64,000 nucleotides of DNA from Streptomyces dangxiongensis (GTDB lineage: Bacteria; Actinomycetota; Actinomycetes; Streptomycetales; Streptomycetaceae). The stretch's first letter is position 1; each line of letters opens with the position of its first letter. Below, in pieces: positions 16,952 through 26,084 of this stretch. A program made the translations under genes and the position numbers. A model generated the notes under the pieces. It did not search any database, was not told where the DNA came from, and saw only the letters and a list, made by a program, of their open reading frames with translations. Where the stretch lies: positions 1,612,001-1,676,000 of the forward strand of contig NZ_CP033073.1 in the NCBI RefSeq assembly GCF_003675325.1, in the 5' to 3' direction.

Positions 16952-18639
16952 GACGCGCCCTCCTCTTCGGGTGCGGGGGCGGAGCAGAAGCCGACGAACG
17001 CCTCGACGGCGGTCTCGGCCCGTTCGATGTCGCAGGGGGTCTGCCGCAGGAGCGACAGGGCGTGTTCGTAGAGCCGGTAGGCCTCCACGACCCGGTCGCC
17101 GTGGGCGGTGGCCCGCTGCCGGCACAGCGGCCATTCGGCGCCGACCCGGCCGAGGAGTTCCTCGCGGCGGCGCAGCCGGGCGTCGAGCATGGCGACGGCC
17201 TGTTCCAGACGCCGGCGGCGGCGTCCGACGGCGTCCTCGAAGGTGAACAGCAGGTCGGCGCGGCCGGGTTCGCGTTCGTGTTCCGGGGTGTGGGCGACCC
17301 AGGCGCGCAGCATGCGGGTGCGCCGTACGCCGGATTCGGCCCGGTCGAGCAGGTGCCGGGTGCCGGGGGCGGGCAGCACGCGGTCCTGGCGTACGTCGAG
17401 CGCGGGCCCCAGTTCGTCGGTGATGCGGCGCAGTTCGGCGTGCAGGCGGGTCCAGCGTTCGCGCAGCGGGCGGTGGACGAGCAGGTCGGCGGCCCCGCCG
17501 GCGCGTTCGCCGGGGCGGCGGAACACCAGGAGCAGCCGGGCTCCTTGGCGGGCGAGCCGGTCCAGCAGGCCGAGCAGGGCGTCGGGTTCGGCGGCCCGGT
17601 CGACGGCGACGAGGACGGCGGCGAGCGGGAGGCGCAGGGTGCCGAGCCGTTCGGGCCGGGGGTCGTCGCGGATGCCGAGGCGTTCGGCGATGCGGTCCAT
17701 GACCTCGGCGGCGGTGAGTCCCGTGACGTCCAGGGCGAGGTCGTGGGCGCCGGCGGGGGGCACGGTCTCGGGCGGGTCGTGGCTGACGGCGCTGGTGTTG
17801 CGGTGGGTGCGCAGTTCCCGGTCGGCGAGGGTGACGGCCCGTTGCAGGGTCCAGGCGCGGTCGCCGGCGGCGGGGACGACGGTGACGAGCACCGGCCACC
17901 CCGCGCCGCGGAACCAGGCGGTGAGCTGGGTGGCGAAGGGGAGGTCGAGCCGGCCGGTGGTGGTGCCGGTGTCGCTGCGCAGCCGCGGGTCGACGGCCTC
18001 GGCGCCGTCGGTCCAGGCGGCGACCTGCGGGAGGTGGCTGAGGATGGTCTCGGTGGGGCTCATGTAGCTGAAGGCGTAGCCCGGTCCGTCGTCCACGCTG
18101 AGGACGATGCCGATGACCTGGTCGGTGGCGTGGTCGACGACTCCGCCGCCGCTGAAGCCGGGGGCGGCGAGTTCGCCGGGGGTGAGCGGGCGCAGTTGCA
18201 CCTGGCTGTCCCGGCCGCGGGCGGCGACCAGGGTGGCACCGTGCCAGCGTCCGCCGTCGTCGCCGTCGGGGAAGCCGTACATGCTGACGGGGCCGTGCGG
18301 TGCGGCGAGCCGGTAGAGCCGGGTGGTGTGCTCGGCGGGCAGCGGTGCGGCCAGGCGCAGCAGGGCGAGGTCGCCGCTGCGGTCGCCGAAGGCGTCCTGA
18401 CGCTGGGGTACGTGTTCGTCGGCGCGGACGGTGGCGGCGACGGCGGCGAGGCCGGGTACGCCGACGAGGCGGACGGTGTAGCGGGGGCCGGGTCCGACGA
18501 CGTGACCGGCGGTGAGCACGCGGTCGCGGGCGAGGAGCACGCCCGCGCCGAGGACCCGGCCGTCCGGTGCCTCGATGCGCGCGATCCAGGACGGTGTCCG
18601 TAAGCGCGATGTGACGACTCGCTCCCCCGTGCGCGTCAT
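16948..18639 (-). CDS. Trypsin-like serine protease with C-terminal helical/Rossmann-like extension
   Basis: This 563-residue protein has an S1/HtrA-type fold with His46 (LTAGHVVG), Asp90 (RSGDLALLRL) and Ser163 (PGFSGGGVVD). No signal peptide is seen, so it should be cytosolic. Residues about 215-420 resemble effector-associated conflict-system extensions (WPVLVTVVPAAGDRAW, LPLAAVLVAVDRAAE). The rest is helical. ATG 18639 was chosen; the longer frame upstream enters the divergent promoter. It is the first gene of the minus-strand operon leading to PknG, VWA, GlnX-like and binding protein. Proteases paired with VWA and kinases are known from NTP-dependent conflict systems, a possible alternative role. 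Confidence 0.78.
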   Translation of the reverse strand: MTRTGERVVTSRLRTPSWIARIEAPDGRVLGAGVLLARDRVLTAGHVVGPGPRYTVRLVGVPGLAAVAATVRADEHVPQRQDAFGDRSGDLALLRLAAPLPAEHTTRLYRLAAPHGPVSMYGFPDGDDGGRWHGATLVAARGRDSQVQLRPLTPGELAAPGFSGGGVVDHATDQVIGIVLSVDDGPGYAFSYMSPTETILSHLPQVAAWTDGAEAVDPRLRSDTGTTTGRLDLPFATQLTAWFRGAGWPVLVTVVPAAGDRAWTLQRAVTLADRELRTHRNTSAVSHDPPETVPPAGAHDLALDVTGLTAAEVMDRIAERLGIRDDPRPERLGTLRLPLAAVLVAVDRAAEPDALLGLLDRLARQGARLLLVFRRPGERAGGAADLLVHRPLRERWTRLHAELRRITDELGPALDVRQDRVLPAPGTRHLLDRAESGVRRTRMLRAWVAHTPEHEREPGRADLLFTFEDAVGRRRRRLEQAVAMLDARLRRREELLGRVGAEWPLCRQRATAHGDRVVEAYRLYEHALSLLRQTPCDIERAETAVEAFVGFCSAPAPEEEGAS

Positions 18640-18767
18640 GCCCTTGAGGCTACTCCGCGTACCCGTCCGAAACCACTGGTGTGCACGGGGTCGTCGCACC
18701 GGCGTGGGAGTGGTGCCCGGGGTGGGGGTGAGTGACGTCCGGGCCCGCGTTCTCACCCGCCGGACAT

Positions 18768-18806
18768 TCGCACACGTGTGCTATACACACAGTGTATAGT
18801 CCGCCC
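18768..18806 (+). promoter_or_regulatory. Palindromic promoter/operator of the deacetylase gene
   Basis: CACACGTGTG (18771-18780) is a perfect palindrome, and CTATACAC-ACA-GTGTATAG (18781-18799) is a second with eight-base arms. TATAGT (18795-18800) is a good -10 box only seven bases before ATG 18807, implying a leaderless transcript. A dimeric repressor binding the second dyad would cover the -10 box. No regulator gene of obvious match is adjacent. Confidence 0.6.
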
Positions 18807-19625
18807 ATGCCTCTTTCGACCGACACGACCTCCACGCCCGACCACGCGACCAGGAAGATGCGCGTGGCGGGCCGGAGGTTCCGTCTCTCCGCCCTCGCGT
18901 CCGCCGCGGCCTGCCTGGCGCTCACGCTGTCCGGCTGCGCCCAGGTCGACACGACCGCGCCCAGCGCCGCCCGCGCCGCGGCGGCGCACGGGGCGCCCGC
19001 CCGGCTCGGCACCGTCGACTGCCGCGAGGCCAAGTGCATCGCGCTCACCTTCGACGCGGGACCCAGCGAGAACTCCGCCCGGCTGCTGGACATCCTCAAG
19101 GAGAAGAAGGTCCCGGCCACCTTCTTCCTGCTCGGCAAGCGGCACATCGAGAAGTACCCGGAGCTGGTGCGGCGGATGGCGGCCGAGGGCCACGAGGTGG
19201 CCAGCCACACCTGGGATCACAAGATCCTGACCCGCATATCCGACGCGCAGATACGCGAGGAGCTGAAGCGGCCCGACGACGCCATCGAGCGGCTCACCGG
19301 GCACAAGCCGACGCTGATGCGCCCGCCGCAGGGCCGCACCGACGCCAACGTGCACGCGATCAGCAAGGAACTGGGCCTGGCGGAGGTCCTGTGGAGCGTC
19401 ACCGCCAAGGACTACACGACCACCGACTCCGCGCTCATCACCAAGCGTGTCCTCGCCCAGGCGTCCCGGGACGGGATCATCCTGCTGCACGACATCTACC
19501 AGGGGACCGTGCCGGCCGTACCCGGCATCATCGACGCCCTGAAGGCGCGCGGCTACGTCTTCGTGACGGTCCCCCAGCTACTGGCGCCCGGCAAGGCCGA
19601 GCCGGGCAAGGTCTACCGGCCCTGA
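18807..19625 (+). CDS. Polysaccharide deacetylase lipoprotein (NodB/CE4)
   Basis: The 272-residue protein has a lipoprotein signal: basic RRFRLSALASAAACLALTLSGC with lipobox LSGC. The NodB domain runs from about 70: LTFDAGPSENSARLLDIL (catalytic-base aspartate; the second aspartate of the usual TFDDGP is Ala), SHTWDH (metal-binding histidines) and RPPQGRTD. Its end carries the leucine/histidine motif IILLHDIY. It should remove N-acetyl or O-acetyl groups from cell-wall glycans outside the membrane. ATG 18807 was chosen because of the leaderless promoter; an internal ATG at 18858 would also give a valid signal peptide. Confidence 0.88.
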   Translation: MPLSTDTTSTPDHATRKMRVAGRRFRLSALASAAACLALTLSGCAQVDTTAPSAARAAAAHGAPARLGTVDCREAKCIALTFDAGPSENSARLLDILKEKKVPATFFLLGKRHIEKYPELVRRMAAEGHEVASHTWDHKILTRISDAQIREELKRPDDAIERLTGHKPTLMRPPQGRTDANVHAISKELGLAEVLWSVTAKDYTTTDSALITKRVLAQASRDGIILLHDIYQGTVPAVPGIIDALKARGYVFVTVPQLLAPGKAEPGKVYRP

Positions 19626-19734
19626 GTCCACGGGCGCACGCCGGTACGACGGCCCCGGGCGACCCCGTTGCTCCGGACAGGTGACCCGGGGGCGAAGGCG
19701 CAGGTGGACGCCGCCGGTTGCCTACGATCGTGCC

Positions 19735-20175
19735 GTGCCCTTCTTCTCTTTCGAACGCACCGTGCCGCTCCCGCTCGAGGAGACGTGGCGCCGGCTCACG
19801 GAATGGCCCCGCCACGCCGACGCGGTCCCGCTGACCCGGATCAGGGTGCTCACGCCCGCGCCGACCCGTGAGGGCACGCGCTTCGTGGCCCGCTCCGGCG
19901 TCGGCCCGCTCGCCTTCGACGACGTGATGGAGGTGACGGTCTGGCACCCGCCCGCCGACGGCGAGGGCGGCCTGTGCCGGCTGGAGAAGCGCGGCCGGGT
20001 GGTCCTCGGATGGGCGGAGATCGAGGTACGGCCGGGGCCCGGGGGCCGTAGCCGGGTGGTGTGGCGCGAGGAGCTGTGGGTGCGTCTCCTGCCCCGCGCC
20101 TTCGACGGCGTCCTAGGCCCGGTGTCCCGCCGGATGTTCGGCCGAGCGGCGAACCGCCTGCTGCGGCAGCCGTGA
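19735..20175 (+). CDS. SRPBCC-fold protein (polyketide cyclase/START-like)
   Basis: This 146-residue single-domain protein begins VPFFSFERTVPLPLEETWR and ends in a long C-terminal helix (VSRRMFGRAANRLLRQP), as in the SRPBCC/polyketide cyclase superfamily. It has strands such as RFVARSGVGPLAFDDVMEV and CRLEKRGRVVLGWAEIEV. GTG 19735 was chosen; TACGAT (19723-19728) is a likely -10 box seven bases upstream, so the message is probably leaderless. Members bind hydrophobic ligands, but the ligand here is unknown. Confidence 0.8.
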   Translation: MPFFSFERTVPLPLEETWRRLTEWPRHADAVPLTRIRVLTPAPTREGTRFVARSGVGPLAFDDVMEVTVWHPPADGEGGLCRLEKRGRVVLGWAEIEVRPGPGGRSRVVWREELWVRLLPRAFDGVLGPVSRRMFGRAANRLLRQP

Positions 20176-20295
20176 GCCTGCCACCGCCGCCCCCGTGCGT
20201 CGCCGTCATGCGGCACGGGGGCGGTGGTGGTCAGCGGCCGTCGTGATGGTTCGCGCGCACCGGAACTGACGCATCCGCCCCTGCCGCGCGATGGC

Positions 20296-21447
20296 TCAGG
20301 CGACGGAACCGATGCGTCCGGCCCGCCGTGCCGCCCGGTCGTGGTGGATCGGGGTGTGTGCCCCGGTCAGTGGGGCCCCGCTGCCGCCCCGCCGGTCGGC
20401 GACGATCTCCGCCGCGATGGACAGGGCCGTCTCCTCCGGCGTCCGCGCGCCGAGGTCGAGTCCGATCGGGGAGTGCAGCCGGGCCAGCTCCAGCTCGGTG
20501 ACGCCGACCGCGCGCAGCCGCTCGTTGCGGTCCAGGTGGGTACGGCGGGAGCCCATCGCGCCGACGTAGGCGACCGGCAGCCGCAGCGCCAGCCGCAGCA
20601 GGGGTACGTCGAACTTGGCGTCGTGCGTGAGGACGCACAGGACGGTACGGCCGTCGACCTCGGTGCGCTCCAGGTACCGGTGGGGCCACTCCACGACGAT
20701 GTCGTCGGCGTCCGGGAAGCGGGATGCGGTGGCGAACACCGGGCGGGCGTCGCACACCGTGACGTGGTAGCCCAGGAACTTGCCCACGCGGACCAGCGCC
20801 GACGCGAAGTCGATCGCGCCGAACACGATCATCCGGGGTGCGGGCACCGAGGACTCGACCAGGACCGTGAGCGGGGAGCCGCAGCGCGAGCCCCGCTCGC
20901 CGATCTCGAAGGTGCCGGTGCGGCCCGCGTCCAGGTGGGCGCGGGCCTCGGCGGCGACCGTGCGGTCCAGTTCGGGGTGGGCGCCGAACCCTCCGTCGTA
21001 CGACCCGTCCGGCCGGACCAGGAGGGCCCGGCCCCGCAGCTCGGCCGGTCCCTCGGCGATCCGGGCGACCGCCGCCGCCTCCCCGCGCGCGGCGGCGGCC
21101 AGCCCGGCGGCGACCACCGGCCGGGCGGGACCGTCCGCCCGGACCGGCGTGACGAGGATGTCGATGACGCCGCCGCAGGTCAGGCCCACGGCGAAGGCGT
21201 CCTCGTCGCTGTACCCGAAGCGTTCCAGGACGGTCCGGCCGTCCTGGAGCGCCTGTCGGCACAGTTCGTACACGGCACCCTCCACGCATCCCCCGGAGAC
21301 CGATCCGACGGCCGTGCCGTCGGCGTCCACCGCGAGGGCGGCGCCGGGCTGGCGCGGGGCACTGCCTCCCACGGCCACGACGGTGGCGACGGCGAAGTCA
21401 CGGCCCTGCTCGACCCACCGGTTCAGCTCCTCGGCGATGTCCAGCAT
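20296..21447 (-). CDS. xdhC: XdhC/CoxI-family molybdenum-enzyme maturation factor
   Basis: At 383 residues, it has the N-terminal XdhC/CoxI signature (VGGSAPRQPGAALAV, SVSGGCVEGAVYELC, GLTCGGVIDILVTPV). A C-terminal Rossmann domain (MIVFGAIDFASALVRVGKFL to YVGAMGSRRTH) is also present. XdhC proteins bind molybdenum cofactor, sulfurate it with a cysteine desulfurase and deliver it to xanthine dehydrogenase. The subunit genes of that enzyme lie 1.7 kb upstream on the same strand, separated by a purine permease gene. The tail (last 25 residues) is loosely ordered. The ATG at 21447 is well placed. Confidence 0.9.
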   Translation of the reverse strand: MLDIAEELNRWVEQGRDFAVATVVAVGGSAPRQPGAALAVDADGTAVGSVSGGCVEGAVYELCRQALQDGRTVLERFGYSDEDAFAVGLTCGGVIDILVTPVRADGPARPVVAAGLAAAARGEAAAVARIAEGPAELRGRALLVRPDGSYDGGFGAHPELDRTVAAEARAHLDAGRTGTFEIGERGSRCGSPLTVLVESSVPAPRMIVFGAIDFASALVRVGKFLGYHVTVCDARPVFATASRFPDADDIVVEWPHRYLERTEVDGRTVLCVLTHDAKFDVPLLRLALRLPVAYVGAMGSRRTHLDRNERLRAVGVTELELARLHSPIGLDLGARTPEETALSIAAEIVADRRGGSGAPLTGAHTPIHHDRAARRAGRIGSVA

Positions 21448-21496
21448 GTCTCGGTCTCCTCACGGGGTTGCGGGCGGGTGCGGCGGGGGCGGCCGG

Positions 21497-22954
21497 CTAG
21501 TGGACGCCCAGCCAGCCCTCAAGGGGATGGAGGGCGAAGTAGACCAGGAAGACGACGGTCAGGCCCCACATGAAGGCGCCGATCTCCCGGGCCTTGCCCT
21601 GGGCGGTCTTGATGGCCACGTACGAGATCACGCCCGCGGCCACGCCGGTGGTGATGGTGTAGGTGAACGGCATCAGGACCACGGTCAGGAAGACCGGGAT
21701 GGCGGTGGCGCGGTCCGCCCAGTCCACGTGCCGGGCGTTCATCAGCATCATGGCGCCGATGACGACGAGGGCGGCGGAGGCGACCTCCTGCGGCACGATC
21801 GCGGTGACCGGCGTGAAGAACAGGCAGGCCGCGAAGAACAGGCCGGTGACGGCGGAGGCGAGCCCGGTACGGGCGCCCTCGCCGACGCCGGTCGCGGACT
21901 CGATGAACACGGTCTGGCCGGAGCCGCCCGCGACACCGCCGATCGCGCCGCCGGCGCCGTCGATGAACAGCGCCTTGGACAGGCCCGGCATGCGGCCCCT
22001 GTCGTCGGCCAGACCGGCCTCGGTGCCGACGCCGATGATGGTGGCCATCGCGTCGAAGAAGCCGGCGAGCACCAGGGTGAAGACGATCAGGCCGATCGTC
22101 ATCGCACCCACCTTGCCCCAGCCGCCGAACTCGACGTGCCCGAAGAGCGAGAAGTCGGGCATCGAGACGGCGCTGCCGGGCAGTTCGGGGGCGCCGTTGG
22201 CCCACTGGCCGGGGTCGATGACGTCGAGGCCGTTGAGGACCGCGGCGACGACCGTGCCGGTGACGAGGCCGATGAGGATGGCGCCGGGGACGTTCCTGGC
22301 CTGGAGCATGAAGATCAGCAGCAGGGTGCCGGCGAAGAGCAGCACCGGCCAGCCGGCGAGTTCGCCGGCGGGGCCGAGGGCGAGCGGGGTGGCCTTGCCC
22401 TGGTGGACGAAGCCGGACTTGTAGAAACCGATGAGGGCGATGAACAGGCCGATGCCCATCGTGATGCCGTGCTTGAGCGCGAGCGGGATCGCGTTCATGA
22501 TCATCTCGCGCAGGCCGGTGACGACGAGCAGCATGATGACGACGCCGTACATCACGCACATGCCCATGGCCTGCGGCCAGGTCATCTGGGGAGCGACCTG
22601 CGAGGACAGCACGCCGGAGACGGAGAGGCCGGCGGCGAGGGCGAGCGGCGCCTTGCCGACGAAGCCCATCAGGAGCGTGGTGAAGGCCGCCGCGAACGCG
22701 GTCGCGGTGATCAGCGCCTTCTGGCCGAGCGTGTCCCCCGCCGCGTCCTTGCCGGACAGGATGAGGGGGTTGAGCAGGAGGATGTACGCCATCGCCATGA
22801 AGGTGGTGACGCCGCCGCGGACCTCTCGCGAGACCGTGGATCCTCTTCTGGATATGTGGAAGTACCGGTCGAGCCAGGACCGCCCTGCCGGTACGCGGCT
22901 GCCATCGCCCGCGTCGTCGGCTGCGGTTCTCGGCTCCACTGACTGCTGGGTCAT
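21497..22954 (-). CDS. NCS2/AzgA-family purine permease
   Basis: This 485-residue integral membrane protein carries the AzgA-like start (STVSREVRGGVTTFMAMAYI) and LLNPLILSG, the motif GFFDAMATIIGVGTEAGL, and about 12-13 hydrophobic segments. AzgA-type carriers import adenine, guanine or hypoxanthine by proton symport. Its place between xdhC and the xanthine dehydrogenase subunits suggests hypoxanthine/xanthine uptake. ATG 22954 is preceded by GGGAG; a slightly longer start at 22975 is less likely. Confidence 0.9.
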   Translation of the reverse strand: MTQQSVEPRTAADDAGDGSRVPAGRSWLDRYFHISRRGSTVSREVRGGVTTFMAMAYILLLNPLILSGKDAAGDTLGQKALITATAFAAAFTTLLMGFVGKAPLALAAGLSVSGVLSSQVAPQMTWPQAMGMCVMYGVVIMLLVVTGLREMIMNAIPLALKHGITMGIGLFIALIGFYKSGFVHQGKATPLALGPAGELAGWPVLLFAGTLLLIFMLQARNVPGAILIGLVTGTVVAAVLNGLDVIDPGQWANGAPELPGSAVSMPDFSLFGHVEFGGWGKVGAMTIGLIVFTLVLAGFFDAMATIIGVGTEAGLADDRGRMPGLSKALFIDGAGGAIGGVAGGSGQTVFIESATGVGEGARTGLASAVTGLFFAACLFFTPVTAIVPQEVASAALVVIGAMMLMNARHVDWADRATAIPVFLTVVLMPFTYTITTGVAAGVISYVAIKTAQGKAREIGAFMWGLTVVFLVYFALHPLEGWLGVH

Positions 22955-23109
22955 GGGCCAACTCCCAAGGTTCACAGGGGCACCCGTGCGACGCCTTGCC
23001 GGACACGGGATTTGGGATTGGACGGCCCGGGGGACGGCCCGAGACGAACAGTGGGGGCCTGGAGGGACGGGGGTCCCTCCAGGAGATCACCGGTGGGGAC
23101 CCCGGAGGG

Positions 23110-25491
23110 TCACGTTCCCGTCAGGTGCTCGGGTCGTACCGGAGTGCGGTTCAGCTCCAGCCCGGTCGCGTTCCGGATCGCCGCGAGGACGGCCGGCGTG
23201 GACGACAGGGTCGGGGCTTCGCCGATGCCGCGCAGCCCGTAGGGGGCGTGGTCGTCGGCGAGTTCGAGCACATCGACCGGGATGGTCGGCGTGTCGAGGA
23301 TCGTGGGGATGAGGTAGTCCGTGAAGGAGGGGTTCCTGACCTTCGCCGTCTTCGGGTCGACGATGATCTCCTCCATCACCGCGACGCCCAGGCCCTGGGT
23401 GGTGCCGCCCTGGATCTGGCCGACGACGGAGAGCGGGTTGAGCGCCTTGCCGACGTCCTGGGCGCAGGCCAGTTCGATCACCTTGACCAGGCCCAGCTCG
23501 GTGTCGACCTCCACGACCGCGCGGTGCGCGGCGAAGGAGTACTGGACGTGTCCGTTGCCCTGGCCGGTACGCAGGTCGAAGGCCTCGGTCGGCCGGTGCC
23601 GCCACTCCGCCTCGACCTCCACGGCCTCGCCCTCCAGGACGTCGGCCAGGTCGCCGAGGACCTCGCCGCCGTCGGTGACGACCTTGCCGCCCTCCAGGAG
23701 CAGTTCGGCCGTGGCCCAGGCCGGGTGGTAGGAGCCGAATCTGCGGCGCCCGATCTCCAGCACCTTCTCCCGGACGATCTCGCAGGCGTTCTTCACGGCG
23801 CCGCCGGTGACGTACGTCTGCCGGGAGGCCGAGGTGGAACCCGCCGAGCCGACCTGGGTGTCCGCCGGGTGGATCGTCACCTGGGTGACGCCGAGTTCGG
23901 TGCGGGCGATCTGCGCGTGGACGGTGACACCGCCCTGGCCGACCTCCGCCATCGCGGTGTGCACGGTGGCGACGGGCTCGCCGCCCACGACCTCCAGGCG
24001 CACCTTGGCGGTGGAGTAGTCGTCGAAGCCCTCGGAGAAACCGACGTTCTTGATGCCGACCGCGTAGCCGACACCGCGGACGACGCCTTCGCCGTGCGTG
24101 GTGTTGGACAGGCCGCCGGGCAACTGCCGTACGTCGGCGCCTTCGCTGGACTCCCACTGGCGCTCCGGCGGCAGCGGCATCGCCTTGACGCGGCGCAGCA
24201 GTTCGGCGACGGGGGCGGGCGAGTCGACGGGCTGGCCCGTCGGCATGAGGGTCCCCTGCTCCATGGCGTTCAGCCGCCGGAACTCCACCGGGTCCATGCC
24301 GAGTTCCTTCGCCAGCTTGTCCATCTGCGCCTCGTACGCGAAGCACGCCTGGACCGCGCCGAAGCCGCGCATGGCGCCGCAGGGCGGGTTGTTGGTGTAG
24401 AGGGCGACGGCCTCGATGTCGACGTCGTCCACGACGTACGGCCCGACGCTCAGCGAGGAGGCGTTGCCGACGACCGCCGGGGAGGCGGAGGCGTAGGCGC
24501 CGCCGTCCAGCACGATCCGGCATTTCAGGTGGGTGAGCTTGCCGTCCCGGGTGGCGCCGTGCTCGTAGTACAGCTTGGCCGGGTGGCGGTGGACGTGCCC
24601 GAAGAAGGATTCGAACCGGTTGTAGACGATCTTGACCGGCTTGCCGGTGCGCAGCGCGAGCAGGCAGGCGTGGATCTGCATCGACAGATCCTCCCGGCCG
24701 CCGAACGCGCCGCCTACGCCGGCCAGCGTCATCCGCACCTTGTCCTCGGGCAGGCCGAGGACGGGGGCCATCTGGCGCAGGTCGGAGTGGAGCCACTGGG
24801 TGGCGATGTAGAGGTGGACGCCGCCGTCCTCCTCGGGGACGGCGAGCCCGGACTCGGGGCCGAGGAAGGCCTGGTCCTGCATGCCGAACGTGTACTCGCC
24901 CCGGACGATGACGTCGGCCCTCGCGGCGGCCCCGGCCGCGTCGCCGCGGACGATCGGCTGACGGTGGACGATGTTGGGATGCGGGACGTGGCCGATGTGG
25001 TGGTCGTCGCGGTTCTCGTGGACGAGGATCGCGTCCGGCGCGGTGGCGGAGGCCTCGTCGGTGATGACGGGCAGCTCCCGGTACTCCACCCTGATCCTGG
25101 CGGCGGCGCGGCGGGCCGTCTCCGGGTGGTCGGCGGCGACGATCGCGACCGGCTCGCCGTGGTGGCGTACCTTGCCGTGCGCGAGGACCGGGGTGTCCTG
25201 GATCTCCAGGCCGTAGTTCCGCACCTCGGTGGGCAGGTCGTCGTACGTCAGGACGGCGTACACGCCGGGCAGCGCGAGTGCCTCGGAGGTGTCGATCGAC
25301 ACGATCTCGGCGTGCGCGACGGTGGAGCGCAGGATCTGCCCCCACAGCATGTCCTCGTGCCACATGTCGGACGAGTACGCGAACTCGCCGGTGACCTTCA
25401 GGGTGCCGTCCGGGCGGAGCGTGGATTCGCCGATGCCGCCCCTGGTCGGGGTGGACTGGGTGACCTTGGTGGGTGCGCCGTTCGCCGGCAT
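23110..25491 (-). CDS. xdhB: Xanthine dehydrogenase molybdopterin-binding subunit
   Basis: The 793-residue protein has the aldehyde oxidase/xanthine dehydrogenase hammerhead domain (about 25-135) and molybdopterin-binding domains. Motifs include GVGGAFGGREDLSMQIHACL, NNPPCGAMRGFGAVQACFA and MAEVGQGGVTVHAQIARTEL. The final active-site region is LRGIGEAPTLSSTPAV, with the catalytic Glu in GIGE. It hydroxylates hypoxanthine and xanthine to urate. ATG 25491 is two bases from the stop of the iron-sulfur subunit, so translation is coupled. Gene symbols differ between organisms; in some schemes this subunit is XdhA. Confidence 0.9.
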   Translation of the reverse strand: MPANGAPTKVTQSTPTRGGIGESTLRPDGTLKVTGEFAYSSDMWHEDMLWGQILRSTVAHAEIVSIDTSEALALPGVYAVLTYDDLPTEVRNYGLEIQDTPVLAHGKVRHHGEPVAIVAADHPETARRAAARIRVEYRELPVITDEASATAPDAILVHENRDDHHIGHVPHPNIVHRQPIVRGDAAGAAARADVIVRGEYTFGMQDQAFLGPESGLAVPEEDGGVHLYIATQWLHSDLRQMAPVLGLPEDKVRMTLAGVGGAFGGREDLSMQIHACLLALRTGKPVKIVYNRFESFFGHVHRHPAKLYYEHGATRDGKLTHLKCRIVLDGGAYASASPAVVGNASSLSVGPYVVDDVDIEAVALYTNNPPCGAMRGFGAVQACFAYEAQMDKLAKELGMDPVEFRRLNAMEQGTLMPTGQPVDSPAPVAELLRRVKAMPLPPERQWESSEGADVRQLPGGLSNTTHGEGVVRGVGYAVGIKNVGFSEGFDDYSTAKVRLEVVGGEPVATVHTAMAEVGQGGVTVHAQIARTELGVTQVTIHPADTQVGSAGSTSASRQTYVTGGAVKNACEIVREKVLEIGRRRFGSYHPAWATAELLLEGGKVVTDGGEVLGDLADVLEGEAVEVEAEWRHRPTEAFDLRTGQGNGHVQYSFAAHRAVVEVDTELGLVKVIELACAQDVGKALNPLSVVGQIQGGTTQGLGVAVMEEIIVDPKTAKVRNPSFTDYLIPTILDTPTIPVDVLELADDHAPYGLRGIGEAPTLSSTPAVLAAIRNATGLELNRTPVRPEHLTGT

Positions 25492-25493
25492 GC

Positions 25494-26084
25494 TCAGACC
25501 CCCTCGGACTGGCGGGCGGCCGCGAGGCGGACCGCGTCCATGATTTTCTCGTAGCCCGTGCAGCGGCACAGGTTGCCCGACAGCGCTTCGCGGATGTCGG
25601 CGTCGGACGGGTTCGGGTTGCGTTCCAGCAGTTCGTCGGAGGCGACGAGCAGACCGGGGGTGCAGAAGCCGCACTGGACGGCGCCGGCGTCGATGAACGC
25701 CTGCTGGACCGGGGAGAGCCCGGTGTCCTCGCCGGTGTGCGAGCCGGTGCCCTCGGCCTGCCACTGCCGGGCCTCGTCGAGCGAGGTGGCCGCCGTGCCG
25801 CAGGCGCCGGTGCCGCAGCCGCCCTCGGCGCGCTGGCGGGCGTAGTCCGCCAGGCCCTCGACGGTCACGACCTCGCGGCCCTCGGCCTGGCCGGCCGCGA
25901 CCAGGCAGGAGCAGACCGGCACGCCGTCCAGCCGGACGGTGCACGACCCGCACTCGCCCTGCTCACAGGCGTTCTTCGACCCCGGCAGGCCGAGGCGCTC
26001 CCGCAGCACGTACAGCAGGGACTCGCCCTCCCAGACGTCGTCGGCCTCCTGCGGGCGTCCGTTGACGGTGAAGTTGACGCGCAT
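25494..26084 (-). CDS. xdhC-type small subunit: Xanthine dehydrogenase [2Fe-2S] subunit
   Basis: The product is 196 residues. The first plant-type cluster is bound by C40, C45, C48 and a cysteine in PVCSC, and the second by QCGFC and LCRC. Between them is an insertion of about 40 residues (GGCGTGACGTAA to SHTGEDT) that most small subunits lack. The subunit passes electrons from molybdopterin to FAD. ATG 26084 overlaps the preceding TAA by one base (TAATG), and the stop lies two bases before the large-subunit start. The symbol is descriptive, since naming of this subunit varies. Confidence 0.9.
   Translation of the reverse strand: MRVNFTVNGRPQEADDVWEGESLLYVLRERLGLPGSKNACEQGECGSCTVRLDGVPVCSCLVAAGQAEGREVVTVEGLADYARQRAEGGCGTGACGTAATSLDEARQWQAEGTGSHTGEDTGLSPVQQAFIDAGAVQCGFCTPGLLVASDELLERNPNPSDADIREALSGNLCRCTGYEKIMDAVRLAAARQSEGV

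Noticed and set aside
24597..24630. GGATTCGAACC resembling a tRNA T-loop
   Set aside because: It lies inside the conserved xanthine dehydrogenase large-subunit gene and no cloverleaf can be folded around it.
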